The translations under genes and the position numbers were made by a program. The notes beneath the pieces are model-generated. The model made no database searches. It saw only the letters and a program-made list of their open reading frames with translations, and was not told the DNA's origin. A stretch of 64,000 bases of DNA from Enchytraeus crypticus (taxonomy: Eukaryota; Annelida; Clitellata; Enchytraeida; Enchytraeidae): positions 309,501 to 373,500 of the forward strand of contig CAJHZI010000382.1 of the NCBI GenBank assembly GCA_905160935.1, read 5' to 3'. This document shows, piece after piece, positions 36,401 through 46,700 of the stretch (position 1 is its first letter; each line of letters begins with the position of its first letter).

Positions 36401-37308
36401 TACTGTTAGATCTACAATAAAGAACTTTTTGTTGAAGGATTTCGAAGTACTAAAATATGTACCTGTATTTTATTTGTTGTACCTACGATTTCAAGTGTTG
36501 CTTACACACATCGGTGCGCAGAAGTGTATACTACTACTACAAATATTTATAAAAGTTATTCCTACGTAAAATATTTTCACGTGTATTGTCTAGATTGCTG
36601 AAGAATAGACCAACCGTGGACTTTACGTGTCGTAATGGCGACAAAGCACTATGATCAAAAACGTCAGAAAGGGTATTTTGGTTGTTGAATTGAGCTCCAG
36701 TAATTTCTACGAATTTTTCTAATCCATTAAAATAGGTCCAAGGGAAAATGCTGACGATTCTTACCTATAATATTTGGCTCTAATAGTATTAAGCAATTAC
36801 AATGAACATAATAACAAAATTAATAATTACCCGTTCTCAACATATTTATTAATCTATCATACTTTCATGCAGAGGCGTACTGTGTATGCGGAAGATATTT
36901 GCATGTAGTCAAGGCCACGACGAGTGTGTCAACGCCCCGCTCTCTTATTCCATTAAATTCATCACCATCCCTCACGACATACTGCGCATCCCTGCCAAGC
37001 TGTTCACCATGAAGGGTCCCAACGCCCCCAACCGACGCTTCGAGTTCGACCTCGAGCTGATCAGCTCTGAGCACCCGCAGACAGGCAGGACCCACGTGAG
37101 CCGTCAGTTCTTCAGCGTCCAGCAGGTGAGTGGCCACGAGGCAGTGGTCAGTCTCGTCAGGGAGGTTCCCATAGAGCAGAACATCGAGATGAAGATGCGC
37201 ATGAAGATATTCAGCTCTGATCTGGTGAGGAGCGAGAGAAGGGAAGAGATTTTCTTCGGCACGGCTATTGTTAAAATCTTCTTGTATCTGACAGAGAGCG
37301 GGCTTTAG
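16150..37308 (+). CDS. FBLN1: Fibulin-1-like extracellular matrix protein (5' exon missing)
   Basis: Eighteen exons join in phase: 16150-16427, 17397-17553, 18681-18806, 23088-23261, 24574-24808, 25475-25647, 26591-26779, 27744-27932, 28940-29128, 29992-30177, 30659-30847, 32017-32157, 32711-32842, 33185-33310, 33921-34040, 34969-35103, 35574-35703, 36873-37308 (TAG). The product has about 1097 residues plus a missing signal peptide. Exons 1-2 encode anaphylatoxin-like modules ([22 protein letters not shown] to FSECCHG). Exon 3 is a first EGF module. The next exons are calcium-binding EGF modules starting D(I/V)(D/N)EC. The last exon is a fibulin-type C-terminal domain ([13 protein letters not shown] to [13 protein letters not shown]) closest to the FBLN1 C form. 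Oddities: exons 7-11 each encode an 8-Cys EGF variant; exons 5-6 put an acidic Tyr-rich and Thr/Ser-rich insert inside one EGF; intron 16 has a GC donor; the intron-5 donor GTTTGT is weak. Fibulins are secreted scaffold proteins of basement membranes and elastic matrix. Identity is firm; exon 1 start (16150 or 16153) is uncertain. Confidence 0.93.
17538..17877 (-). mobile_element. LINE-A 3' fragment with 24-bp target duplication containing a splice donor
   Basis: The insert 17562-17853 is the 3' end of LINE-A on the minus strand: an AAT-rich tail, then TTTAACGTCCGTTTCCTCA, GGTGATATTAGGTACGTC and TCCGGTGATCAAAAATGG. It is flanked by direct repeats 17538-17561 and 17854-17877 with one mismatch (AACAAAATTCCCG then AAGTAAG or CAGTAAG). 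The repeat spans the end of fibulin exon 2 and its GTAAG donor, so a second donor exists at 17870. Confidence 0.88.
17889..18110 (-). repeat. SINE-3 copy preceded by (TCA/TCG)n tail
   Basis: A trinucleotide tract at about 17895-17968 is followed by TTCAGTTTATCCGGGGTCGG and ACGAATAGACTTTATCC, the minus-strand 3' end of SINE-3. The tract is its (GAT)n-type tail. Confidence 0.65.
18912..19050 (+). repeat. SINE-1 copy (fibulin intron 3)
   Basis: Full-length plus-strand copy ending GCTTTACCAGCTTTTAT. Confidence 0.88.
19247..20170 (+). repeat. Divergent SINE-1 copy split by LINE-B
   Basis: The head and body lie at 19247-19380 and the remaining tail at 20142-20170. The SINE tail word AAAACTGACATT is repeated at 19369-19380 and 20142-20153, as expected if LINE-B inserted into the SINE and duplicated 12 bp of it. 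Confidence 0.78.
19381..20141 (-). mobile_element. LINE-B: 5'-truncated non-LTR retrotransposon (endonuclease-reverse transcriptase type)
   Basis: Minus-strand frames encode the C-terminal third of a reverse transcriptase: [94 protein letters not shown] and [18 protein letters not shown]. Frames shift between these blocks, so the copy is dead. The 3' end is GGCAGTGCACTAA followed by an (AG)n tail (CTCTCTCT at the left edge). Clade assignment (ingi/RTE-like) is tentative. Confidence 0.85.
20791..20920 (-). repeat. SINE-1 copy
   Basis: Minus-strand copy from GCTAATGTTAACGTCAG to ACATCGCCACTGGCTCC. Confidence 0.85.
20945..21305. repeat. Repeat family D, longest copy
   Basis: Contains AAGTGACAGGTTCAAGG, ATGGCTTCTGAGGTGATTCC, CGTTGCCTTCCTCAG and TGCAGTGGTCCAAGCAC. 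The other copies match it in the same order. Confidence 0.6.
21361..21757. repeat. Foldback element with ~105-bp arms and an AT-rich core
   Basis: The left arm 21361-21467 and right arm about 21650-21757 are reverse complements at roughly 90 percent. Shared blocks include TTCAAGAGTAGGTGAAAGTG and AGGAAATTAATTCGCAAAT. The core between them is (TA)n-rich with internal ATTACTTCGTAT copies. No ORF is present. It is probably a long-TIR MITE; no target duplication was found. Confidence 0.8.
21758..21843. repeat. (AT)n microsatellite
   Basis: TA repeats with a few TATG interruptions adjoining the right foldback arm. Confidence 0.9.
22090..22396 (+). mobile_element. LINE-A C-terminus and 3' UTR, (ATTG)n tail
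   Basis: Encodes the end of the LINE protein ([23 protein letters not shown] then stop), followed by a 3' UTR ending GACGTCCCTGACATTGCC, GGACGTTAAATTCTTATTG and ATTG repeats. Confidence 0.72.
22790..23065 (+). mobile_element. LINE-A 3' end, ending 22 bp before a fibulin exon
   Basis: Contains TCTCTGGCAAGCTCAAGAC, TCCATCTATCCTGACCA, ACATCATCCTTGGATGA and GGGACGTTAAACCTTTA. The copy stops about 22 bp upstream of fibulin exon 4 (23088), so it abuts the acceptor region. Confidence 0.75.
23640..23935 (-). mobile_element. LINE-B 3' end fragment
   Basis: Starts TTCACTGCCTACTGGCAGG, TCCATGGTATATAACTCC. Its distal part (TACCGTTATTCTTCGTGGG, GGGGCATCATTCCCTGAGAA) matches 28090-28215, showing a second 3' variant of the family. 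Confidence 0.6.
23967..24235 (-). mobile_element. LINE-A 3' end fragment
   Basis: (AAT)n tail, then AAGATTTAACGTCCGTTTCC, TCATACAAGAATGATGTCAG and GCCGGTCCGGTGATCAAAAA, colinear with the copy at 17562-17853. Confidence 0.78.
24330..24440 (-). repeat. tRNA-like SINE head, other family
   Basis: On the minus strand TGGTATGATCGTTGGGC resembles an A-box region and GGGTTCAAATGC a B box. It shares TGTCCGACT and the B-box region with 30240-30375. Confidence 0.4.
25955..26140 (-). repeat. SINE-3 copy
   Basis: Minus-strand copy containing CCCAGTTTAGCCAGGGTCGG, ACGAATAGACTTTCTCC, TCTGTAGCCTAG and CTACGACACGT, matching the complement of 15830-16087. Confidence 0.65.
27177..27437 (-). repeat. Truncated SINE-1 and (GA)n microsatellite
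   Basis: The 3' half of SINE-1 occupies 27177-27237, cut off before the B box. A GA-rich tract follows at 27296-27437, pure from about 27390. Confidence 0.75.
27962..28230 (-). mobile_element. LINE-B 3' end fragment
   Basis: (CT)n tail, then TTAGTGCACTGCCTACTAGC, AGGTCCATGGTATATAACGC and CACATACGAGTGGATC. It lies 30 bp after the donor of fibulin exon 8. Confidence 0.75.
29205..29470. repeat. Repeat family D copy
   Basis: Shares CTGCCAAGTGGCCGGCCCAA, TACGCTCCATACG, AATGGCTTCTGA and TTCAGTGGCCCAGACACAAC with the other copies. Confidence 0.55.
30240..30375 (+). repeat. tRNA-like SINE head, diverged
   Basis: GGTTGTCCGACTGTAGG followed by a B box GGGTTCAAATCC and a GCTCGCC / GATACTGATATGCTTTCG segment that resembles the SINE-1 body. 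Confidence 0.45.
31440..31957 (+). mobile_element. LINE-B fragment ending 60 bp before a fibulin exon
   Basis: Plus-strand sequence encodes remnants of the LINE-B C-terminus ([33 protein letters not shown]) with many stops, and ends GGACCTGCCAATAGGCAG, TGCACTAAGAGAGAG. Older and more decayed than the 19381-20141 copy. Confidence 0.75.
32212..32295 (-). repeat. SINE-5 3' fragment
   Basis: TTTAACGTCTGTTTCCGTATC, CAAGGGATACCGTCAGAGAC: the minus-strand 3' tail shared with 40185-40325 and similar to the LINE-A end. Confidence 0.5.
32395..32560 (-). mobile_element. LINE-C 3' end fragment
   Basis: ACAACAATTAGAGCCCTTCT, GACAACATCGAACACTGTTG: minus-strand form of the LINE-C 3' terminus near 8830-8870, also seen at 48280-48360. 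Confidence 0.5.
33807..33932 (+). repeat. Triplicated 3' splice site of a fibulin exon
   Basis: Three tandem units of 41-42 bp begin at 33807, 33849 and about 33891. Each contains CGATTACTTTAATTACAG and the first codons GATAT(A/T)(G/A)ACGA. The third acceptor (33919-33920) starts the real exon [11 protein letters not shown]. The two upstream acceptors would give DIDD and then an in-frame TAA at about 33899. Confidence 0.9.
34450..34662 (+). repeat. SINE-2 copy
   Basis: Plus-strand copy with B box GGGTTCGAATCGCAGC and the family body GTGATAGATATCAACAGAG, TTGATCATTTCATT. Confidence 0.8.
35380..35535 (+). mobile_element. LINE-C 3' end fragment
   Basis: Contains TAATGTTCGATG twice and GTAGAAGCACTCTAATTGTT, matching the LINE-C 3' UTR and its (GTT)n tail. 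It ends 40 bp before fibulin exon 17. Confidence 0.55.
35704..35880 (+). repeat. Fourfold tandem repeat starting at a fibulin splice donor
   Basis: GTACAGATAATAACATTTG recurs at 35704, 35751, 35798 and 35848, spaced 47, 47 and 50 bp. The first copy begins exactly at the exon 17 donor. Use of a later copy would read INRYR and then stop at TAA. Confidence 0.92.
36000..36240 (+). mobile_element. Decayed LINE-B 3' end with GA-rich tail
   Basis: Contains AAGTAAGACGTGGGATGTTAG, TATATGGAGAAGAATATG and TTGGAAGGGTTGCATGATG, similar to the LINE-B C-terminus, then TACGCAGTGTAATC and a long AGAG/ACAG tract. Confidence 0.55.
36593..36745 (+). repeat. SINE-3 partial copy
   Basis: AATAGACCAACCGTGGAC, TTACGTGTCGTAATGGCG, GAGCTCCAGTAATTTCTACG: colinear with the first half of 15830-16087. 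Confidence 0.55.
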
Positions 37309-37476
37309 TTTGCGTTGTTTAGTTGTGTATATATATTCAAATAGAATGCTCATCTATGGCTAGATTTGGTGTATTGTCGTGAGGTGATATCGACGACGGG
37401 AGTGGACTGATTAAAGACCACGCCTCTATTGACCGAAACCTTGAACAGCCCAACTCTACTGGCTCATCCTCTGAGA

Positions 37477-37581
37477 TAGGCCTTTAGGGGAGAGCCTATA
37501 GGGGAGGGCCTATAGGGGAGGGGACTTTAAGGTAGGGCCTATAGGGGAGGGGCCTATAGGGGAAGGGACTATAAAGGAGGG
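37477..37581. repeat. Purine-rich minisatellite in the fibulin 3' region
   Basis: Irregular repeats of GGGCCTATAGGGGAG (14-16 bp) about 170 bp after the stop codon, probably in the 3' UTR. Confidence 0.7.
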
Positions 37582-38285
37582 ATCTGGCTGATTAGTTGTT
37601 CAGATGGTCTCAGAAGCTTTTTTATATAGTGTATTATATAGTTTTTATTTATATGATGTTACGACGTTTTACATCGGTGAACACCGACATGCAGTAGATA
37701 GGCTAGTGACAGACAAATGATTATAATTTTGCGTCTTAAATTTAGAAATCATAATAAGCTTAACATTTACGACCCTTTTCTAATCGCAATCATTCTTCAA
37801 TATAGAACCAGCATGGAGAAAGCAGCATCGGCGATATAGAACTACTTCATTGAGATACTGTCCGCCAATTAATTAGTAATATTGAGATACTTTATGGTAT
37901 CCTTTAACGAAAGCAACGAAGACAAGGAGAGATATTGAGGATACGTTGGACTCACAAAGAAGAAAGCATATCGTTAGAATTTCTACATATGTGTGTACAT
38001 GTATATAGCTGAAAGCAAAACTCGTATATATTGTTAGAGTCTATCCTATATACAGTAGAGGGCAGAAGTTATGACAGCTTACATGAACGGCTATAAGAAG
38101 TAATAAATGGCTGTTACCGAAACTTGATAATTTTGATTGTCTATCATTTCGGGCTACTAAAACAAGAATAGAGGTAATAAAAAACGTATTTAGTTTTACG
38201 TTCAAACTTTTTTATTTGTTTATCTTTGTCACAATAATAGTGGTCCTAAATTCAAAAATACTTAATTAGCAAATAAACAAAACAA

Positions 38286-38345
38286 TCAATAGGAATTTAA
38301 CGTCCGGTCCCTCGCCATAAGGCAATGTCAGGGACGTCAATCAAG
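38286..38345 (-). mobile_element. LINE-A terminal fragment
   Basis: ATTTAACGTCCGGTCCCTCG, CCATAAGGCAATGTCAGGG: the minus-strand LINE-A end, closest to the variant at 22340-22380. Confidence 0.6.
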
Positions 38346-39078
38346 AAGGTTACAAAATCATCAAGAAAGTTACCACAAAAGAACATATATGCCATGCGAG
38401 ATGATACAGTCAGTAGCAGCAACTAAGAACATATTTAACATATTTGCTTACTAATTGTTTACTGCGGTACATAATACTCTAGAACCTATGGTAACCGTAA
38501 ATTTTATTTACATAAAAGCCAATTAATAAAACTATAAAGAACGTTCAACAAGACACTACATTAAAATGAGTATCTTAATATTATAATATAATAATTCTTA
38601 ATATGAATGTACAGTAGGCCTGTTAGACTCGATTGCTCCCTGACCGGAAAAGTTTTGTTCGACGGATCTTGGTCGAGATTACTGCACGACGACGATGAGA
38701 AGTTTCCTCCATTTGTGTGGTAAACATTCAGCGTGGCGAGGGGGAGGTCGTCCCTGAGGCCCCTGAGTTAATGGAACAGTCAAAATTGTTAGTCTCCCTT
38801 CCCGTTTACAGGATTCCTAACATTGGCGTGGGAATGCATTAAACTGTATTGCATTTTCAAACACGGTACGGTTATTAAAGCTATGAGCCGTGCCACAATT
38901 TTCATGAAAATAATTCTTGAACGCGAAATGTTGTACATGCAGCGAATTGCGTCAATGTCAGAGCTGGAGATGTGTAGCAGCTGCTGCTGAACGCTTGGTT
39001 AATACAATTATTACACAGCCTCCACTAAAAAGTTTAACCAGCGGCGAAGCTGTGCAATAGTTTGTATACCGGTTAACA

Positions 39079-39471
39079 CTTGAGCTGTGCCACTTTTAGT
39101 TTAGATATCGTTGAGCTGTGCCACTTTTAATTTAGATATCGTTGAGCTGTGCCACTTTTAGTTTAGCTATCGTTGAGCTGCGCCAATTTTAGTTTAGCTA
39201 CCGTTGAGCTGTGCCACTTTTAGTTTAGATATCCTTGAGCTGTGCCATTTTTAGTTTAGCTATCGTTGAGCTGTGCCACTTTTAGTTTAGCTACCGTTGA
39301 GCTGTGCCACTTTTAGTTTAGCAATCCTTGAGCTGTGCCACTTTTAGTTTAACAATCCTTGAGCTGTGCCACTTTTAGTTTAGCTATCCTTGAGCTGTGC
39401 CACTTTTAGTTTAGATATCCTTGAGCTGTGCCACTTTTAGTTTAGCAATCCTTGAGATGTGCCACTTTTAA
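39079..39471. repeat. 31-bp minisatellite, about 13 copies
   Basis: The unit starts (C/G)TTGAGCTGTGCCACTTTT and ends AGTTTAG(A/C)(T/A)AT. It lies between the convergent 3' ends of the fibulin and AUH genes. Copies differ at a few positions (GATATC, GCTATC, GCAATC). Confidence 0.95.
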
Positions 39472-40184
39472 ATTCAATCCGGCGCCTATGAGCCCTAATA
39501 TGTAATATGGGCCTCTTCTAGGGAATCTCACCTCATAAAAATGAGAGCTGGTGGAACACAGTTCCCATGCGTTCCCTCACTCTAACCCTGCATAATATAC
39601 ATATACGGGTATGTTTTATTTTATGAAAGCACTACAACGTTGAATGCGCAATTATAAGATAGAAATTTGTTAGGAAAATGAAGATTAGCTCAAGTTAGTA
39701 TGCAGTCTAATAAATAAAAGTAGAACTGTAAAGAGAAATATGTTTGTTAGCACCAAACCAAGAAAATAAAAGAAATATTATCAAACAGACACATCTTTCA
39801 GACATATCAATCAAATATTCACATCAATCATTTAAAACTAAACCAAATAATAAGTCTCTTAAATCCTTTAATTAAAATAGCAATTAGTATACAAAAGGTC
39901 TCCATAGTCTCTATCAATCAGTTAATAGCAACAATTAATTATAAAATTTAATTTCTATAAGATTTTATTGAAACGCAAGTAGTTTATCACTTCAAGCAGA
40001 AAAAATTCTGATCGCTTTCTATATACAGTATAGCAATAGTGATATATAATTTCACAATACTATCATGAACAAAAATGCAAATATTATTATATTATTAAAA
40101 ATTGAGTAGTTTTTCAATAAGAAAGACAATAATGAAAATATAAACGTAATTATTTAATTGTACAGTTTTTGTTATTCCTGAGTA

Positions 40185-40325
40185 TTAAGAGAATACACTC
40201 AGCTTAACGTTTCCATATCACAAGGGATACTATCGGAGAAGGTCTGTCTGGGATTCAAACCCATGGACTTCAACTTATCAGGCAAGCATACTATGCAATG
40301 GGCTATTCAACCTGTACGCATATGC
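40185..40325 (-). repeat. SINE-5 copy (tRNA-derived)
   Basis: On the minus strand TAGTATGCTTGCCTGATAAG resembles A-box and anticodon sequence, with a B box GGGTTTGAATCCCAGAC, then a tail GTGATATGGAAACGTTAAG like LINE-A. Confidence 0.6.
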
Positions 40326-40727
40326 TATCCATTACCGGTATAGACACAATCATATGTTCGCAGCTTGCTTTGGTAATATGTTCCTTCCATATGTGCAAAT
40401 ATAAATAGCATATATACATGTATACTTATATGTATACCATTAATATGGAGCAAATATTCAATTTGCATTACTAAATTTGCAAATTATAACTATTTCACAA
40501 TATCTTATATTGATAAGCATTAAAACTACAGTTCACTGTAATGTTTTAGGGATATTTTATAAGATTACTGCGGCAACACCATAACGCTATGCTCAATATT
40601 CAGCAACTGCATCAGCAAGCCGTTACAATCTAAGCAATCCAAGAATTTTCCGATAACTCATAATTAACATTATCTGTTAACATTATTATATTTTTCAAGT
40701 TTCATTGTGGCTGAGGAATTCGACGAC

Positions 40728-43700
40728 TTATTCGCCCTTGTATACTGGCGGGCGCTTCTCGGCGAACGCTTTCAATCCTTCAGTTCGATCTTTAGTTGGA
40801 ATGACCTGAACATTAAAACAAAATATAGAGGTTAGCATAATCAGGCACTACTTTGAAGATTAATTAATATGAAATTAATTAAATTTGTAAATTAATATTA
40901 AGTTTAATTTTAAGCGTCTAGGCTCCAGAAATTGCTACAAACATGTCAAAGTCCTGACTCAAGCTAAACTGGTATTCAAGAAAAGATGATGATGATGATG
41001 AATAAGTTTAAGTTTATATGTTCCTGTAGGTTATAAATGAATACAAGATTTCTTAAGCAGAATATTTACAAACCTGAGCATAGCAAGCTTGTTCAATAGC
41101 TAGACCTGTCGCCAGATCAACCTGAAATAATAATTAATCATAAGAACAGATATTTAACATTCTTTTCCTCATCCAAATCTGCCATCACTGGCATTCCTCA
41201 ACACACATTATTACAAAGCGATTTACTCAACGAATTCGTAAATACACACGTCGAAGAGAAATGAGGACCAAAACGATGGCAATTCTCATGAAAAAACACA
41301 CATACATGTTTTGTATGGAAAACAGGGGACTCGTTGCATTAAATACTAGTAATCGAAACAAAATTGATTATAAACGCCACATGTAGATTATTCTACAGTC
41401 GGCAATCATATACGGAATTCACTATACAATATACTGTATCTGCATATTTTATTATTTAGAATAAATACCATATATTTCCTGCAAATAGACCACATGTACA
41501 TTATTATCTGCGATATCATGAATATCAACATTTACCTCTATTCCCTTGTTGATTGCTTGCTTGGCCATTCGTAATGCTATTGGTCCCTGAGACAGAAAAT
41601 ATTTGTAGGAACATTAATCGTCTTTACAGTGGCAAATAGAACAACATAGTTTGTAGCTCATTTTGTAGAAGTCTCTAACATAATAACACGCATTATAATG
41701 ATTAAACACGTTGTTATATATCACTTTTTAATATCACATATTTAAACCGTTAAAACATGTTTACATCTAGTCCATTTTCAGTCTAACCAGTCCTGTCAAC
41801 GTCCGAGATTTTACTCTCAGATCAGCGCGGCCACGAATCAAACCCACGCGAATTCAATTCACATCAGTATCTGTGATTTAAAACTTTATGTTACCTGACG
41901 ACTCTAACTACTGTGCAACTGACACATTCAAAGCCATATCGAAACAGTATGTTTTGCGATGATACTGTATCAAAAATAGACGTTGACTTAGGTTTATAAG
42001 CCTTTGCTCCATAGAAGAAAACAAGCCTATAACGAAGATGAATATGAAATGAATCTTTAATATCATTTTATTTATATATTTATACCTAACTACCTTCAGT
42101 AAGAATTGCAAAACCGAAGCTTAGATAGATAGCTTAGGTTTATTGTGAAAGATATTAGTCAAAATTCGTCAATTGGAATTTTAGAAATAGAGACTAAAAT
42201 CATGTTTCGAAAATGTGTGCGCTACCTAAGTGGCTACTAAAATATGCACTGTAATAACAAATAATGATATTTGTAGCTCACACACACGAAACAGCTGCTA
42301 CGTCTACAAATATTAAAATACAGAAAAATATTAACAAAATATCACAAAAGAGCCTACAAAAAAGTATTACTATTAATAATAAGCTATTTAATCAATCCGG
42401 CAATCAATCAATATGTACTATGTAAACATATTAAACATGACAAGGACTTATGATAAAATGTTTCGTACATTTGGTATAATCTCCTCTGCTAGCTTCAGAG
42501 CTCTCTGATAGGCAGCGTCATTGGTTTCATTCTGCTCCACTACGTAGCTGACGATGCCCAGCTCATGAGCCTGAGCTCCATCGATCACTCGTCCCGTGAA
42601 AATGAGCTCCTTAGCGATAGTCACACCCGTCACACGCGACAATCTCTGAGTGCCACCTGACAATCAATCAATCAACTAACGTGGCTACCACATCTATAGA
42701 GTTTTCTTCTCTAATATGCCAAATTCTATATAAAATATTAAATTTAAATGGAAAGTCTCAAATAGGGAATTGACTGATGATGATGTAGGACAGAGAGGAT
42801 TTGAGACAGTCTATTCGTATCCCGACCCTAGTTAAACTAGGATTCAAGGCCACTAGAAAGATCATTGTAGAGAAGAGAGTCAGAGCGAGAGAGAGAGAAA
42901 CACTAAGAGCGAGAAAGCGAGAACAAGCGAAAATTGGTCTTCAGATATATACAGATACAGGACAGCAACTCATTTAAATATATACTAACATTTTAATATG
43001 CAATGAGTAGCAAGCATAAATAAAACATTCATCCAAATTTTGGATATTCAGTTAAGGATTACATTTTTAAACAGACAGAAATTAATAATCTATTCTACTA
43101 AAGTATCAATAAAGACAAATGCCTTTAAGATTAGCCTATAATAGATTTATTACAAATTTCACTTTAAAGTATGTTTTGATATTTAAGAATTACACATTCA
43201 ATACCATCTTCATCATCAATTCCATGCATTATAAACAGAATATAGTGTAATCTACAGTAGCAACATCTACAATGATAGCAATAATTATTCTGATATTAAC
43301 TAAAATACAAATAATTACCAGCTCCGGGTATAATTGCTAATTTTGTCTCGACCAGTCCCATCTTGGCATTACTTGCTACAATAAAACAAACCAATCTTTT
43401 AAATTATTTTGTGCACAATAGCAAATTTGAAATTAACCTAATTAAAAAAGTCATTCAAAATACATAAATTACAGCAATGATAGTATTATTCCAGTTAATT
43501 AATACAGAGTATATTAATACTGTGCAAGGTTTTAATGACATCAGAAGTAACAGACATAAATTATCAAACTATCACATTCGTTTCTCAAAGTTTACTCTTA
43601 AAGTTTTTGACTTCACAACAATGTAATAAAAAAACTCTGTAAAGAAACGGTATTTTGCATTCAACTTAAAATCTGTCATATTGATCATCTAAATGGTAAC

Positions 43701-46700
43701 TTAATTTTTCTCAACAAACTGACAGATCTATATACAGAAATGAAACAAACAAACCAGCAGTTCTGAAATCACAACTCAGTGCTATCTCTAGTCCCCCGCC
43801 CAGCGCAGCTCCATCCAGAGCAGCGATTGTGGCCATTGGTAAGTCATGAAGATCAACAGTCAGCTGTCGCGCTGTCCCCACAAACGGACCAACGTCAGCT
43901 TCACTCATCTTCAGTCGCTCCTTTAAATCTGCTCCTACAGAATTGCATTAATATTTAACATTATAGGCTAAACTAGAGGTAACATCGGTTTGATTTTCGC
44001 CTGCAGATCATTAAACGGGAGTTCAAATTATTTGCTTCGTCCATCACTGATATCCATTGGAGAGATAAAGCTGACATTACTACTGGAATTGTAGATATTA
44101 ACTACCTTCAGATAATTGATAATTGTGAAAGAGACCTTTGACTCTGTAGTGTACATGCGTAGTCATATTTAAAGTTGAAAATAGTATAGAACTAAAACAA
44201 AAATTTGAACATGAATATATTGAATAATTTTTTATAATTAAATATGCTACATTTGACTAGAAAAATTATTGTTAAATATTTGAATTTAGCTGAACCAGAA
44301 ATATTTATGGCCTAAATGAATACTAATATAACAAAACTATAATTAGCACCACAAATATCATAAACCTTTAATTAATACTGTGGAAATATTTAAAATATTT
44401 CAAAGATGTGACTCTAATTAATACTACAGGTAGTTGACAGAGATCAAGTAATATATAATCCAAACAAAACTCTAAAGACTTATCCGGATTGAAATTTTCA
44501 ACCATTTCAAAATTAAATTACAAATAAAACATTAACCTGCACAAAATACTCCTGGAACCGTGCTTCTCAGAATCAACACAGAGAGTCCCTTTTCAAATTT
44601 TAGCAACTCCAAAGCAGTCTTGAACTGTTTAGTACAATAGAAAGTGGCAGCCATTCCATACGAATGCACAACAAAAATGTCAAGAAATACATAGTGCAGT
44701 AAATAATCATACATTGAAAAAGGTATAAAAGACTAAAACAGTACTAAATGACCAAACAAAACATGAAATTAAGGCATTTATAGAAAATTACAAAAATCCA
44801 ATAAATGCAAAAAATTGTATTGCATCGCATTATACAATTAATTTGTCATACTGCAGAGGTAGCTCCACCATCTATCCTTTGTGTCCAAGACTACAGTGAC
44901 ACAAGTGGTTGAAGGAGTGGGAACCATTAACTTACGACACCATTGCGCATAGTATCAAACCATTCAAAGATATGGTGAGAACAACTGAAGACATAAGATA
45001 TCAGAAGTCAAATCCTTCCAACAAACAGAGCTTACTTTGGGTGCACTAAGTATCAACCTCTTACAATATCAGCCTCAAACTGATGGCACAGCAATTAAGA
45101 ATTATGATGGAAAAATACAATTTATCATGGGCTTCAAGTATAAATAATTTATGTGAGTCGATGTGCTATTAAAGAAATCACATTTAAGAGATAAAGTAAG
45201 ATTATTAGCTTAAAGAGTGAAAACAAAACAAAGAACTGGAACAGGAGATTCAAATATAGAGATTGACAGAGCAGTACCATTGAGAAATAAGAAAAATAAG
45301 GTAAATGTAAGAAACAATACATGAAAAGGAAAGGGCATACGATAAAAGGAAGAAGAACTTGTAAGTTAAAAATGAGATGAAGCAGAAACTGGAATTTTCT
45401 ATAACTTACAGAATATCTGTGGGTAAACTAAGAATATCAAGATGCAAATAAGGAATAATTTGCATAGATATTATTAAGAGCTGAAAAATATATGAAGAAT
45501 TATATTATACAAATTTCAGGTCACTTGATGCCAAACATTTAAAGGATTATCTTTGCTAGCATCTATATAGGATTTATTAAGATATGAAGATATAGTTAAC
45601 ATAATTAGCAAAGCTAGAACTTATTAATGATAGATATTTCATCTGCAGCAGTATCAGCGCATAATTCTACATGATATCTCTAATAACAAATCATTAACTT
45701 AGGTTCAATCTACTTAATTAATTAATTAACTAATTATTTACTTAATTTTTAGCAATAAGACTAACACACACACCTGATGCACAAGATTTTTACTGAGAGC
45801 ATTTTTAGCTTTGGGTCTGGTTAGCGAACAGACGGCTATACCTAAACGAGCAAGAAGAAAATTTTGTAAATAGAGCATTCAAAACATTGTCAATACATAT
45901 CAGTACCAGAGGAGTTTGTGGCATACCTGCCTGATGTGCAGTATATCATAGGTTCAAATAGTAGCCTGACGACTCTGACAACATAATTATGATACAGGAA
46001 AGACATTAAGCTAAACTTTACCTTACATGAAGAACTTGACTTGCTAAGCTACTGAACTGTTATTTTGATAAATGCTGTTTTGTTAAAATAAAATACAAAT
46101 TCAATTGTTGGACTAAAAAAATCATATCACCAGTACATATACAGTATTATTACAGAACACTATTTCAGATAGCTCTACCATGAAATCCTTGAACGATGAC
46201 ATCCTAGTTCATTAAATGATACTTGCAAATTAGTTTTTCCCTTTTTAAGTCCAAGTTGCCTGAGTTATTTCTTAGTAGCCTTTGCCAACAGAAAATCTAA
46301 AAAAGCAAATGTTAACATCAGTTTCCTCACTAAAAATGATGTCAGTGACAGGCGAGCCCAGGATTTGAACCCTGCACATATTGATACATGGTCGAATATC
46401 TTACCGACATCGCCACGGGCTCCAGCCAGAATGCATACTACACATACTTAAGAGGCACCTTCGAAAGAACTGAGGAAAGCAAGAAATATCTCAGAAGCCA
46501 TTTGTTTTCAAGCAGAAAGGACACAACGTGTCTCAAGGAGCAACCTTGAAATTTATGCAATGTGGTGTTCATTAATATTATTCTATAACGGATATGAAGG
46601 CAGACTGTGATTATGAGTAGGTAATCCTTGCCTTCTATTTCAAAGGACACTAAAGTGAGAGACAGTAGGGAAATGATTTGCCTGTTTTTAGAAATTTATT

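Noticed and set aside
36865-37353. Minus-strand ORF of 162 codons
   Set aside because: Antisense of the fibulin C-terminal exon; the plus strand shows the known domain and a matching splice acceptor.
45900-46020. B-box-like AGGTTCAAATAG in AUH intron
   Set aside because: No A box at the right distance and no second copy.
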